Assembly (NCBI RefSeq): GCF_050296195.1
Contig: NZ_JBNKRB010000002.1
DNA from: Gynuella sp050296195
Lineage (GTDB): Bacteria > Pseudomonadota > Gammaproteobacteria > Pseudomonadales > Natronospirillaceae
Direction: 5' to 3' (one strand)
Length of the DNA: 64,000 bases
The notes beneath the pieces are model-generated. The model ran no database searches. It was given only the letters and a program-made list of their open reading frames with translations, and was not told the origin of the DNA. Positions 41,525 to 50,457 of the stretch are shown here, piece by piece. The position numbers were made by a program, and so were the translations under genes. Numbering within the stretch: the first letter of the stretch is position 1; every line of letters starts with the position of its first letter.

Positions 41525-41866
41525 TCACATTTCAACCAACGATCCCATACCCTTGGGAGTCATAATGTACTCACAACTACCTTTGGGAACATAGGTCCAG
41601 GCATTGCTTTGAAAATCAACGGTTGATGTTCCTTCACAACTGGTTCCTGCCCCGGCCTTACAATCGTTTTCACCAGCCAATGCCACACCAAAACATTTGT
41701 CTTTACGACCACTGACTTTTTCCCCGGCCTGCCACTCCTTAAACTGCATCTGAACATTTTCCGAAGCCTTAGGTGAAATGCTGAGTTCAGCATTAGGTTT
41801 TGCCTGGGCCATAGAACCAGCAACAGCTAGAGCCACACCTGCAATCAGTGCCTGATTGATATTCAT
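41525..41866 (-). CDS. bufA1: Bufferin precursor BufA1 (DUF2282)
   Basis: This 113-residue precursor has a Sec signal peptide (MNINQALIAGVALAVAGSMAQA). The C-terminal half holds the four conserved cysteines of the DUF2282 family, Cys58, Cys69, Cys77 and Cys98, in the contexts KCFGVALAGENDC, TSCEGTSTVDFQSNAW and VPKGSCEYI. In characterised bufferins two of these are converted by the MNIO enzyme and the peptide sequesters copper in the periplasm. The ATG at 41866 is preceded by AGGAAA; an open extension to 41947 has no signal-like content. First gene of the operon; the 136 bp upstream should hold a metal-responsive promoter, but I see no clear operator. Confidence 0.88.
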   Translation of the reverse strand: MNINQALIAGVALAVAGSMAQAKPNAELSISPKASENVQMQFKEWQAGEKVSGRKDKCFGVALAGENDCKAGAGTSCEGTSTVDFQSNAWTYVPKGSCEYIMTPKGMGSLVEM

Positions 41867-42002
41867 GGAACTTTCCTCATTTGCTACGATGTAAAAATTA
41901 CTTCGAAAACTTAGACTGGGGGACTGAAAAAAGGTTCCACAGATCAATCATTTTTTTTATGAGGACGATAACCGTGCCAGACCTGGCAGATGGAGTGGTG
42001 CT

Positions 42003-42455
42003 CTAAAGCTCATCAAGCTGTTCAATATTTTCAAGCAATCGTGTACGTAATGTTAGGGCCGGCACAGGGCAATGGTCATAACGACCAAACAGACGATAAC
42101 GACGCCACGCCAACTGCTCATATAAGTAATCAGTCAACCCTCGTGGTAACCAGCGGAATCCTCTCAACCAGCGCCATGGACGGTCAAGATAACCGGCAAT
42201 AGCAAACAACGCTGAGCTGCGGGTAAACACACCCGATTCTGTTATCACCATAATGGTATTGTTTTGCAGCAGATTAATGCCAAACCGCTGCTGCAGGTAT
42301 TGTCCCAGCTCTGATTGCAGAGGAACGACCTTAAGCTGCTGACGCGAATCATGGCGATCAATAAAACGTACCGCGGCATGGCACAACACACAAACGCCGT
42401 CAAAGACAATCAGCGGATACGGCAGCGGTAAAATATTCTCCGAACAGCTGACCAA
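42003..42455 (-). CDS. DCC-family thiol-disulfide oxidoreductase-like protein (DUF393)
   Basis: A 150-residue protein carries the family's DxxCxxC motif (IVFDGVCVLCHAAVRFIDRHD) near residues 19-35 and the later segment ESGVFTRSSALFAIAGYLDRPWRW. DCC proteins are predicted thiol-disulfide oxidoreductases of unknown partners. It lies 136 bp upstream of bufA1 on the same strand and directly after the broken FMN-oxidase gene, so it may be co-expressed with either; a thiol enzyme next to a cysteine-modification operon is suggestive only. Confidence 0.85.
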   Translation of the reverse strand: MVSCSENILPLPYPLIVFDGVCVLCHAAVRFIDRHDSRQQLKVVPLQSELGQYLQQRFGINLLQNNTIMVITESGVFTRSSALFAIAGYLDRPWRWLRGFRWLPRGLTDYLYEQLAWRRYRLFGRYDHCPVPALTLRTRLLENIEQLDEL

Positions 42456-42861
42456 CTACAATTGCTCCAGATATCGTTGCACCATTGCTTCCTGGCTTTC
42501 AGGTGGCTCACCATCCTTGAGCGGATCTTTCAGGATCTGTTCCATGGTTGAAACATTGCTGCGACTCATCTGACAGGCAGGCCCCCATAACGTTGACCAC
42601 ATCAGTGCTTTGCCCCAATGCATAAATACCTCCGTCACGTCGACCTCAATACAACGCATATCCGCGAACATCGCCAGATATTTCAGTACAGTGCCGACAC
42701 CGGCTCCTCGCCTCACCCTGTTGATTCACAGTGGCGAACATGATGATGGAAGACTGCTCAATAAAACAGCGGGAATGGGTTTCAAGCGCCGGCAAGACCC
42801 TAACCCAACCACTGGCCGCCGGGTAACTCTCTCGCAACGGTTCCACACAGTTAAGTTTCAT
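42456..42861 (-). pseudogene. Broken pyridoxamine 5'-phosphate oxidase-like gene
   Basis: Two overlapping minus-strand frames hold the two ends of one protein. 42646-42861 encodes the N-terminal part (HSRCFIEQSSIIMFATVNQQGEA), and 42456-42716 encodes the C-terminal part (CIEVDVTEVFMHWGKALMWSTLW). In intact FMN-binding split-barrel oxidases of this family roughly 80 residues lie between these segments; here they are missing and the frames differ, so an internal deletion with frameshift has removed the middle. The DCC gene starts right at its end. It is probably a recent loss, since both ends are still clear. Confidence 0.65.
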
Positions 42862-42911
42862 TGCAGCATCCTATATAGTGACTCCAGTTTAACATTAGCA
42901 GGATACACCTT

Positions 42912-43298
42912 ATGCCAAAAGCACAACCGATTAGCATTCACGATGCTCTCGATAAACTGACTTTTTTCTCTGGTCGCACGCCATACTCCACCGATGAAGA
43001 AACAGCAGATGCCTTCAGCTGCCTGTCCGAGTTCCAGAATGGCGGTCTGTATGTTGGCCATTATCAGGGAAACAGCGAATGGGAACGTCATGGTTATGGT
43101 GATGAACTAGTGATGGTGATCGACGGCCAGACCACATTATTTATTTGGCAGGATGACCATGAAGCAGCTCATACCCTGACTGCAGGAAGCATGATCGTAG
43201 TTCCTCAGGGTCTCTGGCATCGTTTTGAAACCCCCGAAGAGGTTAAGATACTGACCCTCACCCCACAGCCGACCGATCATCAAACCGAACACCCGTAA
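42912..43298 (+). CDS. Small cupin-domain protein
   Basis: A 128-residue single cupin domain has the first motif in ERHGYGDELVMVIDGQTTLFI and the second in AGSMIVVPQGLWHRFETPE; the first motif has His and Glu but lacks a full set of three His. It could be a metal-binding enzyme or binding protein; substrate unknown. It is divergent from the broken oxidase gene, with 50 bp between, and is followed after about 200 bp by the phosphodiesterase gene. Confidence 0.8.
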   Translation: MPKAQPISIHDALDKLTFFSGRTPYSTDEETADAFSCLSEFQNGGLYVGHYQGNSEWERHGYGDELVMVIDGQTTLFIWQDDHEAAHTLTAGSMIVVPQGLWHRFETPEEVKILTLTPQPTDHQTEHP

Positions 43299-43494
43299 GG
43301 GATCAGTCGAGTAATGAATCATAGAAAACCATTATTGACCGGCAGCAGATATACATTTGCGGTGGGTATGGTGCTCTACACCAGCCCGGCAATTTTTCAT
43401 GTCGCGCGGTTTTACTTTCCTGCTATATTGCGCCGCCAATGATTTAGTTGATTGTTACCACCACAGCACCTTACCAGTACATCAGGGAATTCTT

Positions 43495-44226
43495 ATGATT
43501 ACTATTCCTCAACAAGTTATTGCCCACCGTGGTATTTCAGCCTCTGCACCGGAAAACACCCTCAGCGCATTTAAACTCGCCAAACAACATGGTATCAGGT
43601 GGGTGGAATTTGATGTTTCTTTGTGCCGCGACCAGCAGTGTGTGATTTTTCATGACGATGATCTGGACCGTTGCAGCAATTTAACCGGACCACTGGCCCT
43701 GCAGAATCTGGCAACGCTTAAACAGGGAGACTTTGGTAGCTGGTTTGCACCAGAATATGCCGGTGAAAACATCCTCGAACTCAAGGCACTGATCCACTGG
43801 TTACACACCCATGACATGTACTTTAACCTGGAAATCAAAGTTGCCCCCAACATAGCCTGGGAAGCACTGGTTGAAAGCATTGCAGCAACCCTGCCAGAGA
43901 CCGCATGGCTGCGTGAACACTGTCTGGTCAGTTCGTTTCATCCAGCAGCATTGCTGGCATTTTCCCGATTACGCGAAGATGTGCCACTCGGCATACTGCT
44001 CGATGAACCGATCCATCATTGGCAAGACTGGGCCGAAGGTGTTAATGCCTCAACGGTGAATTGTAACTACGACCATCTTACCGATGCATTTGCCAATGAG
44101 GTCATTGATACCGGCTACCAGTTACTGGTTTACACAGTGAATACCCCCGAACAGTTCGAAACAGCCTTAAGACTGGGGGCAACTGCCGTTTTTTCGGACA
44201 ATCCCGAGGAGCTGATGCAGTCATAG
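43495..44226 (+). CDS. ugpQ: Glycerophosphodiester phosphodiesterase (UgpQ type)
   Basis: This 243-residue cytoplasmic enzyme hydrolyses glycerophosphodiesters to glycerol-3-phosphate and an alcohol, for example choline. Active-site segments are IAHRGISASAPENTLSAF (His, Arg, Glu), WVEFDVSL and VIFHDDDLDRCSN (Glu/Asp/His) and YFNLEIKVAP (Glu). The ATG at 43495 has AGGGAA upstream; an open extension to 43357 is not family-like. No signal peptide, so the cytoplasmic UgpQ type. The link to choline breakdown fits the betaine/dimethylglycine genes that follow. Confidence 0.9.
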   Translation: MITIPQQVIAHRGISASAPENTLSAFKLAKQHGIRWVEFDVSLCRDQQCVIFHDDDLDRCSNLTGPLALQNLATLKQGDFGSWFAPEYAGENILELKALIHWLHTHDMYFNLEIKVAPNIAWEALVESIAATLPETAWLREHCLVSSFHPAALLAFSRLREDVPLGILLDEPIHHWQDWAEGVNASTVNCNYDHLTDAFANEVIDTGYQLLVYTVNTPEQFETALRLGATAVFSDNPEELMQS

Positions 44227-44244
44227 ATATGTTTTAGGCAATTT

Positions 44245-44267
44245 GTCTCCTTCTCTGAGGAGGAGAC
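44245..44267. terminator. Possible terminator hairpin after ugpQ
   Basis: GTCTCCT (44245-44251) pairs with AGGAGAC (44261-44267) around a 9-nt loop, 19 bp past the ugpQ stop. A T run is absent, so this is a weak call. Confidence 0.4.
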
Positions 44268-44413
44268 CACTTTATAACTATTTGAACCACGTCTCATTTT
44301 ATATAACCCGAATATCAGCAACCACCATTTTCATTGATTCAGGTCATCAGGTGGCGCAATCGTTGCTAAACCAATCCAGCTAATCAGAGTGGTGATTCAC
44401 GAGGGTTTTGAAA

Positions 44414-45544
44414 ATGACGGTCAGCAATGTTCTTCAGCATCCATCCAAGGTGGAAAATAAATCCACAAGTATTGGTTTTCTGCTACTGGAAAACTTCACT
44501 ATGATCGCTCTGGCCTCTGCTCTCGAGCCTTTGCGAATGGCCAATCAGCTATCAGGCAAAGAGCTGTACAGCTGGCATCTTATCAGCAAAGACGGAGAAC
44601 CAGTCCGCGCCAGCGACGGTATTTCCGTGACCCCCGATGCATCCATGCAGCAACATCCCTCTCTTGATATGTTGTTCGTTGCCGGAGGAGTGGACATTAC
44701 CCGCAGCTACTCAAAACGGGAACTCAGCTGGCTACAAAGCCTCGACCGTAAACACGTTCAACTGGGCGGCATCTGTACCGGCGCATATGTGCTCGCGCAT
44801 GCCCGGATGTTGGACGGCTATGATTGCAGTGCTCACTGGGAGTGCATCGGTACACTCAAAGAGATGTTTCCAAAAGTAAACTGTAACAACCGCTTATTCA
44901 CCATCGACGGTAACAGAATAACCTGCTCCGGTGGAGCCGCTCCGATGGACATGATGCTTAACCTGATCAGTCGTCAACATGGACAGTCATTGACTAACGC
45001 CATTTCGGATATGTTTGTCTGCGACCGGGTACGCAGTCAGAATGACCTGCAGCGAGTGCCTTTAAGACACGTACTCAGCAGCGCCCAACCCAAGCTTTTG
45101 GAAATCGTCGAATTAATGGAAGCCAATATCGAGGAACCGATTGAACTGGATGACCTGGCCGCGTTCGTCGGAATATCCAGGCGGCAACTGGAACGACTGT
45201 TCCACCAATATCTCGACTGCACACCATCCCGTTACTATCTCAAATTACGACTGGATCGGGCCAGACAGCTATTAAAGCAAACAACCATGTCGATCATAGA
45301 GATCTCCGCTGCCTGCGGTTTTGTTTCTACGCCACACTTCAGCCGTTGTTATCGCAAACACATCGGTCTCTCCCCTCGCCAGGAAAGAGCTGGCATGTGG
45401 TTTGACCGACCAGATGATAAAATGCTCAACATTTCCACCGCCGAAGAGGTGATGGAAGCACTTTGCCCTGACAGGGTCGCGGATGCACTGGTAACGGCCA
45501 AATCAGAGCCCAGCTATGCATCTATTCGACTTCACAGCGCCTGA
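44414..45544 (+). CDS. gbdR: GlxA-type AraC regulator, GbdR-like
   Basis: This 376-residue activator has an N-terminal DJ-1/PfpI-like domain (SIGFLLLENFTMIALASALEPLRMANQLSG, GGICTGAYVLAHARMLDGYDC) and a C-terminal AraC helix-turn-helix pair (LAAFVGISRRQLERLFHQYL, EISAACGFVSTPHFSRCYRKH). The opening and the CSAHWEC segment closely resemble Pseudomonas GbdR, the regulator of glycine betaine and dimethylglycine catabolism. An ATG at 44414 with GAGGG upstream is preferred to a TTG 6 nt earlier. It precedes the dipeptidase-DUF5943-dgcAB genes, which are the known GbdR targets in Pseudomonas. CdhR-like carnitine regulators are the main alternative. Confidence 0.8.
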   Translation: MTVSNVLQHPSKVENKSTSIGFLLLENFTMIALASALEPLRMANQLSGKELYSWHLISKDGEPVRASDGISVTPDASMQQHPSLDMLFVAGGVDITRSYSKRELSWLQSLDRKHVQLGGICTGAYVLAHARMLDGYDCSAHWECIGTLKEMFPKVNCNNRLFTIDGNRITCSGGAAPMDMMLNLISRQHGQSLTNAISDMFVCDRVRSQNDLQRVPLRHVLSSAQPKLLEIVELMEANIEEPIELDDLAAFVGISRRQLERLFHQYLDCTPSRYYLKLRLDRARQLLKQTTMSIIEISAACGFVSTPHFSRCYRKHIGLSPRQERAGMWFDRPDDKMLNISTAEEVMEALCPDRVADALVTAKSEPSYASIRLHSA

Positions 45545-45658
45545 GGCAAGAGAACATTGACGGTTTTGGAAAGGCAGCTGTCGTTTATAACCTCCATTTG
45601 GTTATTTTGAGCCGATACACTCAAATGCACTTCTTTTCATATATGCGAGAGGTGCACC

Positions 45659-46642
45659 ATGAGCATCGAAGCCGAACAAGTACACCAACAGTCCATAATT
45701 ATTGACGGACTTATTATTGCCAAATGGAACCGTGAACTGTTTGAAGACATGCGCAAAGGCGGACTCACTGCCGCCAACTGCACAGTGTCCGTTTGGGAAG
45801 GATTCCAGAACACTGTCAACAACATCGTGGCCATGAACCAGCTGATCGAAGCCAACAGCGATCTGGTTAGCAAGGTAAAATGTACGGCAGATATTCACCA
45901 AGCCAAAAGTGATGGCAAGACCGGTATATTTCTGGGTTTTCAAAATGCACATGCCTTTGAAGATCAGATTGGCTACGTACAGGTCTTCAAGGACCTTGGC
46001 GTGGGCATTGTACAGATGTGCTACAACACTCAGAACCTGGTGGGTACCGGATGTTATGAGCGTGACGGAGGACTGTCTGGCTTTGGTCATGAAATCGTAG
46101 CCGAGATGAACCGGGTGGGAATAATGTGCGATCTGTCGCATGTCGGTTCAAAAACCTCACAGGAAGTCATCCTGGCATCCAAAAAACCGGTCTGTTATTC
46201 CCATTGCCTGCCTTCAGGATTGAAAGATCACCCTCGGAACAAATCCGATGAAGAATTAAAATTTATCGCAGATCATGGCGGCTTTATCGGCGTTACCATG
46301 TTTGCTCCATTTTTGAAAAACGGCATCAATTCTACGATCGATGATTATGTCGAAGCCATTGCATACATCGTTAATATTGCCGGTACCGATCAGGTGGGCA
46401 TTGGCACTGACTTTACTCAGGGTCATGGGCAGGAGTTCTTTGAATGGCTCACCCATGATAAAGGTTACGCCAGACGCCTGACCAATTTTGGAAAAATTGT
46501 GAACCCTGAAGGTATCCGAACCGTGGGGGAATTCCCGAATCTAACAGAAGCGTTGTTGCGTAAAGGATTGTCTTCATCCGTGGTTGAAAAAATTATGGGG
46601 AAAAATTGGGTGAACGTACTCGCAGACGTTTGGGGCGAATAG
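45659..46642 (+). CDS. Membrane dipeptidase (renal dipeptidase family) of the betaine cluster
   Basis: This 327-residue peptidase M19 family member has zinc-ligand segments FLGFQNAHAFEDQIGY, GLSGFGHEIVAEMNRVGIMCDLSHVGSKTS, CYSHCLPSG and QVGIGTDFTQGHG. The opening (IIDGLIIAKWNRELFEDMRKGGLTAANCTVSVWE) lacks the first H-x-D zinc pair of typical dipeptidases, where DGH-N-D is usual and DGLIIAKW is found here. That is a feature I associate with the dipeptidase homologue beside dgcA in Pseudomonas (PA5396 type), but I cannot check it here. GAGAGG precedes the ATG. Its real substrate in betaine catabolism is not established. Confidence 0.85.
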   Translation: MSIEAEQVHQQSIIIDGLIIAKWNRELFEDMRKGGLTAANCTVSVWEGFQNTVNNIVAMNQLIEANSDLVSKVKCTADIHQAKSDGKTGIFLGFQNAHAFEDQIGYVQVFKDLGVGIVQMCYNTQNLVGTGCYERDGGLSGFGHEIVAEMNRVGIMCDLSHVGSKTSQEVILASKKPVCYSHCLPSGLKDHPRNKSDEELKFIADHGGFIGVTMFAPFLKNGINSTIDDYVEAIAYIVNIAGTDQVGIGTDFTQGHGQEFFEWLTHDKGYARRLTNFGKIVNPEGIRTVGEFPNLTEALLRKGLSSSVVEKIMGKNWVNVLADVWGE

Positions 46643-46698
46643 TCGTCGTTACACACGAGTAAGATATTGAAATCGTTATTTCTTCAGGAGCAATTGAG

Positions 46699-46730
46699 AA
46701 AAGCCGGTGTCTGCCAACACACCGGCTTTT
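46699..46730. terminator. Strong bidirectional terminator
   Basis: AAAAGCCGGTGT (46699-46710) pairs perfectly with ACACCGGCTTTT (46719-46730) around an 8-nt loop, followed by two more T on the plus strand and preceded by a matching A run for the minus strand. It separates the convergent dipeptidase and solute-binding genes; the minus-strand gene ends at 46736. Confidence 0.9.
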
Positions 46731-46735
46731 TTGGG

Positions 46736-47491
46736 TCACATTTTGTCTTTATACATGGGATCGTTCTGTAATCCGAACCCCATAGGATCCAATGCTCTTA
46801 AACCACGCGCCAATACTGCAGCATTCTCTTCGGCATCTGCACCAGTAAAACAAACATACAAACCGTGCAGCTTAAGACCGCCCATATTATATTTCACCTC
46901 ACCTTTGCGGGGTTTTAAGTCTTTATCATTCGAGACCCAATACGACAGCACCCGCTTGTCGATGACCGCCAGATCCACTTTATGGCCAAGTAGATTTTTA
47001 ATATTCTGAACATCATCCACAGATTCCAGCACAGGAATTTTTTTCTGCGCAACGGCATGATCAAAGTTTTCTTCGTTCACATAACCAGAAACAACTCCAA
47101 CCTTGCTAGATGCAAGGTCTTTAAGTGTTGCTGACGGTTTTTCTTCCTCAGCTCTATGAGCAAAAACCACCATACTGGTGCCAATTGCGTCAGAGAAAAC
47201 ACAACGTTTCTCCAGATCGCTGGAATAATATTCCGGAAAATAACCGGCGACCTCACTATCATTCATTGCACGTGAAACAGCAGTTTCCCAAGGCTCGAAC
47301 TCAATCTTCAGATTATATCCCTCGCGTTCAAAAGCCTGTTTGACAATAATACTGGTCATCCCACCACCACCGATTGAGGGCGATGTGAAAGGAGGCCAGT
47401 CCAATGAAGTAAGTACAATATCTTTTGCCGAAGAATAACAAGAGAGGAAAAGGACCACGCCTAAAAGTGAATATAAACACTGCTTTTTCAT
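46736..47491 (-). CDS. Orphan family 3 solute-binding protein
   Basis: A 251-residue exported protein starts MKKQCLYSLLGVVLFLSCYSSA, then DIVLTSLDWPPFTSPSIGGGG. The family 3 binding fold shows in FEPWETAVSRAMNDSEVAGYFP and DLASSKVGVVSGY. There is no adjacent permease or ATPase, so it is an orphan; such proteins can feed remote transporters or act as sensory ligands. It lies on the minus strand inside the betaine cluster, convergent with the dipeptidase gene and divergent from the DUF5943-like gene. Ligand unknown. Confidence 0.82.
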   Translation of the reverse strand: MKKQCLYSLLGVVLFLSCYSSAKDIVLTSLDWPPFTSPSIGGGGMTSIIVKQAFEREGYNLKIEFEPWETAVSRAMNDSEVAGYFPEYYSSDLEKRCVFSDAIGTSMVVFAHRAEEEKPSATLKDLASSKVGVVSGYVNEENFDHAVAQKKIPVLESVDDVQNIKNLLGHKVDLAVIDKRVLSYWVSNDKDLKPRKGEVKYNMGGLKLHGLYVCFTGADAEENAAVLARGLRALDPMGFGLQNDPMYKDKM

Positions 47492-47711
47492 ACTACCTAC
47501 CCAAAAAAAACATGACTACACAGGTAAATCTCCAAAGACCTACCATCAACGCGCCGCATTCTATTGAACTGAAATAACAAGCTCAACCAAGCGGCCTGGA
47601 CATTTCTACTCCTGGCGCTTTTGGTAACGCTGCTGTCGCGAATGGTGACACCGCCGTGATATTCGAATCGCTAGACTGCCAGCAGATACTTAATCATAAG
47701 AGAGATGCCAC

Positions 47712-48251
47712 ATGGCTGCACATGCACCGGAAGTACCTATCAGTGTAGACGATCAAACCGGAGTATGGACGACTGATTCTCTACCCATGCTTTATGTTCC
47801 TCGACATTTTTTTATAAATAACCATATGGCTATCGAAGCAGAGTTGGGCCCGGAGCGCTACGCAGAAATTTTGTATCAGGCCGGTTACAAATCAGCCCGG
47901 CACTGGTGCGAAAAAGAAGCAGAAGCACACGGCTTAGCCGGCGCAGAGGTATTTGAACATTATATGAAGAGAATCTCACAACGAGGCTGGGGGCTTTTCA
48001 TCATTGAGGAACTGGATATTGCAAAGGGTCTTGCCAGAGTTCGTTTGGAGCACTCGGCATTTGTTTATCAGTATGGAAAAGTAAATCGTAAAGTTGATTA
48101 TATGTTTACCGGATGGTTTGCCGGAGCAATGGACCAGATTGCTGAAACAGCAGGATACAAGCTTCGAACCCGAGCCATACAGTTGCAATCTGCTGCTGAG
48201 GATGGATGTGACTATGGCGTATTCGAAGTCAGGCCCGATTCAACCGATTAA
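47712..48251 (+). CDS. DUF5943-like protein of the dimethylglycine cluster
   Basis: A 179-residue cytoplasmic protein contains LPMLYVPRHFFINNHMAIEAELG, YKSARHWCEKEAEAHGL and SAFVYQYGKVNRKVDYMFTGWFAGAMDQI, matching what I recall as DUF5943, a family found just before dgcA in gammaproteobacterial betaine operons (PA5397 position). The fold may be related to V4R/4-vinyl reductase small-molecule domains, which is inference. Function unknown. AGAGAG precedes the ATG. It is followed by dgcA after about 130 bp containing a small GCCATT/AATGGC hairpin (48358-48372). Confidence 0.8.
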   Translation: MAAHAPEVPISVDDQTGVWTTDSLPMLYVPRHFFINNHMAIEAELGPERYAEILYQAGYKSARHWCEKEAEAHGLAGAEVFEHYMKRISQRGWGLFIIEELDIAKGLARVRLEHSAFVYQYGKVNRKVDYMFTGWFAGAMDQIAETAGYKLRTRAIQLQSAAEDGCDYGVFEVRPDSTD

Positions 48252-48390
48252 TTACAGTCCCCTCTGAAGCAATAAAGTTAAGACAGAAAATAAATATCCA
48301 AAGCGGGAACCTGAAGCCTTAGCCAGAGACTCCCAAAGTAAAAACACCGCATTTTTAGCCATTTTTAATGGCGTTAGCATGGAAAAAACG

Positions 48391-50454
48391 ATGTCACAAT
48401 ACGATGCACTGTTTCAGCCACTAAAAATTAACCAGCTTACTATTCGCAACCGTATCGTCAGTACGGCACATGCCGAAGTGTATGCCACGGATGGTGGAAT
48501 GACGACAGAGCGCTACATTGGCTACTACGAGGAAAAAGCCAAGGGCGGTTGTGGCTTATGTATTTGTGGTGGTTCGAGTCCGGTTTCCATAGACAGCCCG
48601 CAAGGCTGGTGGAGCTCCGTCAATGTTTCCACGGACCGCATTATTCCGCATTTTCAAAAGCTATCGGAAGCAGTGCACCGGCATGGCGGCAGAATCATGA
48701 TTCAGATTACCCATATGGGTCGCAGATCCCGGTGGGATGGGGAGCACTGGCCTAACTTAATGTCACCTTCCGGAATTCGGGAACCGGTTCACCGAGCCAC
48801 CTGCAAAACCATTGAAGAAGAGGAAATTCAGCGGATCATTAGTGATTTTGCCCGTGCAGCAGGCCGAGTCAAAGCTGGTGGCCTGGACGGCATTGAATTA
48901 TCCGCCGTGCATCAACATCTGATTGATCAGTTCTGGTCACCTCGGGTCAACAAACGTACCGATGATTGGGGCGGCAGCTTTGAAAACCGCATGCGCTTCG
49001 GGCTGGAGGTTATCAAAGCCGTGCGAGCCGAAGTCGGTCCGGACTTTGTGGTTGGCATGCGAATTTGTGGCGACGAATTTCATCCTGATGGTCTGACCCA
49101 CGATGATATGAAGCAGATAGCTGCATACTACGATAGCACCGGCATGGTGGATTTTTTTGGGGTGGTCGGTTCAGGTTGCGATACCCATAACACACTGGCA
49201 AATGTGATACCCAATATGAGCTATCCGCCAGAACCATTTTTACATCTGGCCGCCGGTATCAAGGAAGTGGTTTCGGTACCGGTGATTCATGCTCAGAATA
49301 TCAAGGACCCCAATCAGGCTCAGCGCATCCTGGAAGCCGGATATGTCGACTTTGTCGGTATGACCCGTGCCCATATTGCTGATCCACATTTCATTGCCAA
49401 AATTAAAATGGACCAGGTGGACCAGATACGTCAATGTGTCGGTGCCAACTACTGTATCGACCGGCAATATATGGGGTTGGATGTTCTGTGTATTCAGAAT
49501 GCCGCCACATCGAGAGAATATCTGGGACTGCCACACATCATCGAAAAAACGTCTGGTCCCAGACGTAAAGTAGTGGTGGTCGGTGGTGGTCCCGGCGGCA
49601 TGGAAGCTGCTCGCGTGGTTGCTGAGCGCGGTCATGAAGTAATCCTGTTTGAACAATCTGCAGCTCTTGGCGGCCAAATCAACATCGCCGCCAACGCACC
49701 TCAACGAGAACAGATAGCCGGTATTACCCGTTGGTTTGTACTGGAACTGAACCGGCTGGGAATAGATCTGCGGCTGAATACAGCTGCCAATGCTGACATG
49801 ATCCGAGAGCTACAACCGGATGTGTGTATTCTTGCCACCGGCGGACGCCCTTTTGTAGAACAAAATCCGGAATGGGGAGCTGAGGACGGACTCGTGGTTT
49901 CAAGCTGGGATATTCTGAACGGGGACGTGGCTCCCGGTAAAAATGTTCTGGTTTATGACACCATCTGCGAATTTTCAGGTCTGTCCGTTGCCGACTACCT
50001 CGCAGCCAAAGGTGCATTGGTGGAAATCGTAACAGACGATATCAAACCCGGCGTAGGCATCGGCGGAACAACGTTCCCAACCTACTATCGCAGTCTGTAT
50101 GAAAAAGAGGTCGTGATGACATCGGATCTGATGCTCGAAAAGGTCTATCGGGAAGACCAACAGCTCGTGGCCGTGTTGGAAAACGAATACACCGGTGTTC
50201 GCGAAGAACGGGTAGTTGATCAGGTCGTGATTGAAAATGGCATCCGTCCTGATGAAACACTTTATTATGAGCTAAAAGCAGAATCCATAAATAAGGGACA
50301 AATCGATAATGAAACGCTGTTTGCTGCGCAGCCACAACCGATACTGAGCCACCCAGCCGATGGCATGATCCTGTGGCGCCTCGGTGACTGTGTGTCACAA
50401 CGCAACACCCATGCCGCCATCTATGATGCTCTGCGTCTGTGCAAGGATCTTTGA
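48391..50454 (+). CDS. dgcA: Dimethylglycine demethylase subunit DgcA
   Basis: This 687-residue flavoprotein of the Old Yellow Enzyme / trimethylamine-dehydrogenase-like group removes a methyl group from dimethylglycine to give sarcosine. The N-terminal FMN barrel shows IRNRIVSTAHAEVYATDGGM, QITHMGRRSRWDG and GGLDGIELSAVHQHLIDQF. Cys residues in CVGANYCIDRQYMGLDVLC may bind a 4Fe-4S cluster. The C-terminal FAD/NAD part starts VVVVGGGPGGMEAARVVAERG. The homologous N-terminus supports ATG 48391 (MSQYDALFQP); an ATG 12 nt earlier (48379) is also possible, and neither has a strong ribosome site. It is followed by dgcB after 3 nt. Confidence 0.9.
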   Translation: MSQYDALFQPLKINQLTIRNRIVSTAHAEVYATDGGMTTERYIGYYEEKAKGGCGLCICGGSSPVSIDSPQGWWSSVNVSTDRIIPHFQKLSEAVHRHGGRIMIQITHMGRRSRWDGEHWPNLMSPSGIREPVHRATCKTIEEEEIQRIISDFARAAGRVKAGGLDGIELSAVHQHLIDQFWSPRVNKRTDDWGGSFENRMRFGLEVIKAVRAEVGPDFVVGMRICGDEFHPDGLTHDDMKQIAAYYDSTGMVDFFGVVGSGCDTHNTLANVIPNMSYPPEPFLHLAAGIKEVVSVPVIHAQNIKDPNQAQRILEAGYVDFVGMTRAHIADPHFIAKIKMDQVDQIRQCVGANYCIDRQYMGLDVLCIQNAATSREYLGLPHIIEKTSGPRRKVVVVGGGPGGMEAARVVAERGHEVILFEQSAALGGQINIAANAPQREQIAGITRWFVLELNRLGIDLRLNTAANADMIRELQPDVCILATGGRPFVEQNPEWGAEDGLVVSSWDILNGDVAPGKNVLVYDTICEFSGLSVADYLAAKGALVEIVTDDIKPGVGIGGTTFPTYYRSLYEKEVVMTSDLMLEKVYREDQQLVAVLENEYTGVREERVVDQVVIENGIRPDETLYYELKAESINKGQIDNETLFAAQPQPILSHPADGMILWRLGDCVSQRNTHAAIYDALRLCKDL

Positions 50455-50457
50455 TCA

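Noticed and set aside
48358..48372. GCCATT-TTT-AATGGC hairpin before dgcA, considered as a riboswitch or operator.
   Set aside because: Only a 6-bp stem with a 3-nt loop; no known riboswitch core is recognisable around it.
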